64,000 nucleotides of DNA, taken from assembly GCA_034769895.1 (NCBI GenBank), contig CM068367.1:127646927-127710926 (forward strand). The letters run 5' to 3'. The notes under the pieces were generated by a model. The model did no database searches. It had not been told where the DNA came from and worked only from the letters and a program-made list of their open reading frames with translations. The DNA comes from Magicicada septendecula. Lineage: Eukaryota; Arthropoda; Insecta; Hemiptera; Cicadidae. Positions within the stretch are counted from its first letter, which is position 1; each line of letters starts with the position of its first letter. A program made the translations under genes and the position numbers. Positions 59,492 through 64,000 of the stretch are shown one piece after another.

Positions 59492-62379
59492 TGTAGCGTC
59501 ACAGAACGTTCCATAAAAAGAAATCATTTATATAGTAAGTTAGCATAAGAGGAAAGTGAAGTGAACAGTATCGAACCCAAGTAGTCCCAAAAAATTGTGT
59601 AATTTTGTATAATAATTATTTCTATCAACTTGAAAAAACGACCAAACTATGACTAAGACAAAACCCCATATATATTATTAAAGTGAATAAGAGTGAAAAA
59701 ACCATAAGACACTATAAGAGAGAGAAATAATGTCAGAATCCACCAGAATAAAGTCAATAATTATTAAGTTTTATAACTATGAATATAGTATTAAAAACTA
59801 TTTTTTGTGAATAAATGGACAAGATCCATCATTATATTATGTGATATAAATAAAATAAATGTATTAAATGACTTAAATACATTATTAGAAAGAGTTTAAG
59901 TTAAAATAAAAATTGTATATTTGCAATGACAAAAAAATATTAATGTGTTGGATTTGAGACCATACACCAAGATTTCATGGAAAAATTAATTATTATCAGA
60001 TTTAAATAAAAACTATATGTAATTGTCAAGCAGACAATAGTGAACAATTTATCTTAAATAAAGGAAGCTGTCAAATGAATAAAAAGCAGCCAAAATAGCC
60101 AAAAACAGTGTTAACTAAAAACATGTAATAGGCATCTAATATTGTATAATTTATGAATTTAATGTTGCCAAAATGCAACCAAACTGTATTAGAAAGCTGT
60201 AATATGATATGGAGCAACTATACTAATATACCTGACCAACTTTAACATTGTAATAGTCAAGTCAGCAAAATATTTACTTATACCATGTATGGCTGAAGCC
60301 AACTATTCAGTACAAAAATAATCATATCTGGCAAAATACTTACAGAATACTAACAAAAATAAGATAGAAAGGTACAATACATCAAAATACCTTAATAAGA
60401 AATAAACTCAGTTGAAAGTAAAATCAATTCTAAAAGAATTTAACTATTTAGAGTGAGATTTGTCACACCATAAAAAATGACATCTCAAGACAATCAATGA
60501 TGCTATGTCATCTTGTGATAAATATAAAATATGTACAAAGTAACCAGGTATCACAAAAGATAGACAAAATAATAAACTCTGTGTGTATAGTGGTGAAATA
60601 ACACATATATTAAGGAAAAAGACTAATCATTGTATTAGAAAACTGACAAGAACCTAGGCCATGAGCAGAGGCCATATAAAATTGTATTTATTTGTGTTTT
60701 ATTGATGTTAAAATTTGTTTATTTTGTTGTAGGAGAGTAGTAGTAGTAGATGTCCAGCTTGTGAAGGGAACTTTATAACTCCACAACAATTTTTATTAAT
60801 AATATTGAGTTTTTAATGACTACAACTCAAGGTGAGGGTTGTAAATTGTAATGTTTGTTAGACTTAAGTTAATTAGATACCAATCATATTTAGTATCGCT
60901 AGATTCAGTAAAAAACAAGGAATATAAATACATTAATGGCATACAAATTGTAAGTACTAATGTGAAACTGTTTGATAAATACCAGTGTAAATTTTGAAAT
61001 ATCCATTGTATGAAGAATAAGAAATTCGTTCTAAAAGCTTCTACGGAAGTGAAAATTGTTCTATGACATTCCATTTCGTTTATTCTCGAACAATCTAGAA
61101 AGAATTTTACACAAATATACCGGAAGTCGACGAAAACAGTCATCCCGATTTAGTATAAAAGCGAGACAAAATTTGACCGAAAAACACTTGAAGACTGAAC
61201 GCCAGAACTGATGCATCTCACACAACACTGATCAACGGAGCTAAGGCGAAACCGAGAGGCGAGAAATCGACAAGACACGGCAGGAAGGCTTTTCCCGTAC
61301 ATAGACATACCCGACTGACTTAACCTCAACGAGAGTCGCCAAAAAGTATCGCTGAAATAGAGCAGCGATACGGCAAATTCTAATAGAAAGCACGCAGCCA
61401 GAACGTCGACGGCCCAGGAGGGTCCCAACATTTAATAGAGAACGAATTCTGCTGTGTTCGCATTGACTGACTAACGTGACAAATAATTCCCCCGAACGTA
61501 AACAAAACAATACACTGAGCCTTCCTCAAAACTGCATGGGGATCAGCGCTGCGGTGGCAGATTTCTGAATCAACGCTAAACAGATGATTCGTAGTGGCGG
61601 CGTTTGAACGAGATTTTACTGCCAAACGTTTTGACAAAAAGTGCGGAAAAAGTAACGATCGAAAAAAATTGACTTTAAATAGATTCAGTGTACACCCGAA
61701 GAGGCGAGATCGAGAAACTACCCGAAGGAAGTGTCCAGTGAGAGAATAAACGACCATTGGAACGTGAGTTTACCAAAATTAAAATCATTGTTACCTGGTT
61801 ACATTTGTCACACAGTTGTACTTTATACGCCACACATACACCTTCAAATCACTTAGTTTTTTCTTGTAAGGCATCTAATTGATATGTCTTGGTAGTTCAA
61901 AGGAGTCACGTCCTGAGATTAAAGTTTTTTCATATATTAAACTCATGCTTGTCAACTGAGTCAGAATCTGAATTATACTAGCCGATACTTGATTGGACAT
62001 ATAAAAAATTTGTCAATAATAATAACTTGTAAAATTTTTTTCTCTCTGCAATTTTATAATTTTTATCAATGATAGTCCTTCAGACGATTTGTTTGTTGTT
62101 TTTAAAGAACTATTAAACTTAACTGATTTTTCAAAGTTAAACTGACTTGTTTAAATTTTTTCGTAGATTTAAAAAAAAATTTTATCAATCACATTTAATT
62201 TTTCTTGGAACAAACGTTTCCAAGTGGCGCCCACAAAAAGCATAGTTTTAAGTTGTGTTACAGGACTACATCACTGCAGAGGATCCAGTCAACAGAGTAA
62301 GTAACAAAAGTGCGCGGAGGTAACGCCCGACATATTACAACATTTTAAACAACACCCACTATCATTTCTTTTTGTTATA
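59492..62379 (+). repeat. Second long terminal repeat, shared by two tandem units
   Basis: It matches 49973-52860 at a constant offset of 9519 bp with no difference noticed. It is followed not by flanking DNA but by a second primer binding site and internal region, so it serves as the 3' LTR of the first unit and the 5' LTR of the second. Confidence 0.93.
61154..61161 (+). promoter_or_regulatory. TATA box of the second LTR
   Basis: Identical TATAAAAG and surroundings to 51635-51642. Confidence 0.55.
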
Positions 62380-62382
62380 AAT

Positions 62383-62400
62383 TGGCGCCCAACGTGGGGC
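62383..62400 (+). promoter_or_regulatory. Primer binding site of the second unit
   Basis: Same 18-base tRNA-Lys match as at 52864-52881. Confidence 0.93.
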
Positions 62401-62404
62401 GTCA

Positions 62405-63033
62405 TCCAATGCCTTCCTTACTTTAAGGGCACCCATATGTCCGTACCTCTCGTGATAGTCGATTATTAGCGGTCTCTCTATCGCTGGTGGAATCACTAAT
62501 TTCCAACTCTCCTGGTGCGGGGTAATCCTAATAAATAAAGTGTCATCGTGAATACAATAAAATCTGTTTATGACCTCATCGCCTTCCTGTACCCTTTTCC
62601 TAATATCTCCTAATTTCGGATCGGCCTCTTGTTGTGACTTTATTTCGTGCAAAATATTTTTTAAATCCTCCCTGCTCTTAATAATGTGATAAACCTTGGC
62701 TAATTGTTCCTTTTCGCCGTCAAAGGTTTGGTCTGGTATATTGACGCGAGATAAGACGTCGGCGGCTACGTTCTGTTTGCCGGGTATATATTCCCATGTG
62801 ATATTGTACTCTTGCAAGGCCAAAACCCATCTAGTCAGCCTTCCGTGGTTCAGTTTACAATGCTTTAAAAATGATATAGATTTGTGGTCGCTTCTAACTG
62901 TTATGGGGTACCCTAATATATATGTCCTGAATTTACCGCATGCGAAAACTACACTCAACAGTTCTTTTTCGGTAGTATTGTAGTTTCTTTCGCAACTGTT
63001 CAGCACGCGGCTAGCAAAGCTAATTACTAAATG
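62405..63033 (-). repeat. Inverted pol segment in the second unit
   Basis: The same 629-bp antisense insert as at 52886-53514, with identical ends, the same GTCA on both sides and the same minus-strand reading. Its presence shows the inversion existed before the two units became tandem. Confidence 0.93.
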
Positions 63034-63058
63034 TGTCACTTAGGAGAATAATAAAAAT

Positions 63059-64000
63059 ATGGGGAAATTAGACAAAAACATAGAATCCTTAAGGGAGGAT
63101 ATAACCAAGAAAATAAATGATAATGGGAAAAAACTGGAGATATTTCAGGAGGAGAACAAAAAAAGCATAGAGTCCCTGAAAAAGGAAATTAGCATAAAAT
63201 ACGAAACAGTAACCAAAAAGATCGATGATAATAAAATTGATAGTGACAGGAAGGTCGAGAATATGGAGAAACAGTTGGAAAGGTTACGGGAGGGAAACAA
63301 TACACGTTTCGAAAGTATAGAGGAGCAAGCAGTAGAGACCAAACAAGATGTTATAAATCTCGAAAACAGGGTAAGGCAGAACCAAGACGCCATCATGCAG
63401 GAGGTGGGAGAAGTCCAGCACATCGCTAACAGGCTGGACGAACAGATAAAAACTAACAAAAATAGCATACTGGAAATAGACCAGAGAGAGAAAAACCTGC
63501 AGGAAAGATTAGAGGCGCTGAGAGACACACCAATACTAAACACTCATACGTGTCATGGTGAAAACAGGGAAGTAATCAACTTCCAGGACTATCGACGAAA
63601 CCCAATGGAATTTTTGGAAAGAATGGAGGAGGTTATTGGGAGAAGTAGAGAAACAAGGTGGGACAGGATAAGAGAGATGCTTGACGAGACATTTAAAAAT
63701 ACTAAGGATAACTGGTGGATAGCGGTACGACCCGAAATAACGAATTTAGCAGAATTTAAACGTCAATTTAAGGAAAAGTATTGGTCAGAGACCGCACAAA
63801 ACAGGGTAAGAATGGACATTTTCTATGGCAAATACGACGCGTCCTATGGGCAGTCCCCGACGTCTTATTTCCTGGGAAAGGTATGTTTAGCACGGAAGTT
63901 GATACCGCCGATCCCAGAAGAATGTTTGGTAAGGCAGTTAGCTGGACATTACAGCTATGGGATCAAGGATGCCCAATTATACCAACAAATTAGCAAAATA
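63059..64000 (+). CDS. gag: Gag polyprotein of the second unit, cut by the window end
   Basis: Identical to the first gag for the 314 codons visible, covering the coiled-coil part and most of the capsid region. It leaves the window in frame. Whether a complete pol and a third LTR follow cannot be seen. Confidence 0.92.
   Translation, partial: MGKLDKNIESLREDITKKINDNGKKLEIFQEENKKSIESLKKEISIKYETVTKKIDDNKIDSDRKVENMEKQLERLREGNNTRFESIEEQAVETKQDVINLENRVRQNQDAIMQEVGEVQHIANRLDEQIKTNKNSILEIDQREKNLQERLEALRDTPILNTHTCHGENREVINFQDYRRNPMEFLERMEEVIGRSRETRWDRIREMLDETFKNTKDNWWIAVRPEITNLAEFKRQFKEKYWSETAQNRVRMDIFYGKYDASYGQSPTSYFLGKVCLARKLIPPIPEECLVRQLAGHYSYGIKDAQLYQQISKI

Overview
The window reads as nuclear DNA of an animal, most likely an arthropod and probably an insect with a large genome full of transposons. 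It is AT-rich, has short open frames between stop-dense stretches, and carries mariner, hAT, Ty3/gypsy, non-LTR and tRNA-SINE sequences of arthropod type. I could not identify a single host protein gene. Short exons inside large introns would be invisible to this reading, so their absence is not proven. Everything that can be named is mobile or repetitive DNA.

Layout. Positions 1-11.4 kb hold sparse debris: a decayed non-LTR reverse transcriptase tail (1841-2180, minus), several fold-back elements, and the C-terminal remnant of a Tc1/mariner-like transposase (10270-10732). From 11.45 to 22.0 kb lies a composite tandem array built of six 'head' blocks of about 470 bp, 36 units of about 163 bp and four CA-microsatellite 'tail' blocks. 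About 2.7 kb of it is duplicated almost perfectly at a 3.51-kb offset. A nearly complete but broken mariner (18853-20129, TA target duplication) sits in the fifth head. Positions 22-32 kb hold more decayed reverse transcriptase tails, a SINE, a mariner fragment and a 57-bp tandem repeat. A hAT element with both ends and a perfect 8-bp target duplication occupies 32023-34524; its N-terminal two thirds are still open and its C-terminus is shifted. Positions 34.5-49.9 kb again hold debris, SINEs and microsatellites.

The last 14 kb is a young Ty3/gypsy-type retrotransposon in tandem: LTR (49973-52860), internal region with gag and pol, a second LTR (59492-62379), then the start of a second internal region that leaves the window. 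The two units lie at a constant offset of 9519 bp and look identical wherever I compared them. gag and pol are intact and out of frame by -1. They are joined by a canonical TTTAAAC slippery heptamer directly before the gag stop, and the DNA after it can form an H-type pseudoknot. The primer binding site matches tRNA-Lys1,2.

The most unusual observation is between the primer binding site and gag. A 629-bp segment of the element's own pol (RNase H to the start of integrase) is present there in reverse orientation, without gaps, and flanked by a 4-bp direct repeat GTCA. Both tandem copies have it. A genomic transcript would therefore carry two long complementary arms about 3.4 kb apart, a possible built-in source of double-stranded RNA. 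The second candidate for something undescribed is the composite array, whose head blocks carry a hammerhead-like CTGATGA / stem-loop / GAAAC arrangement with one extra base in the core.
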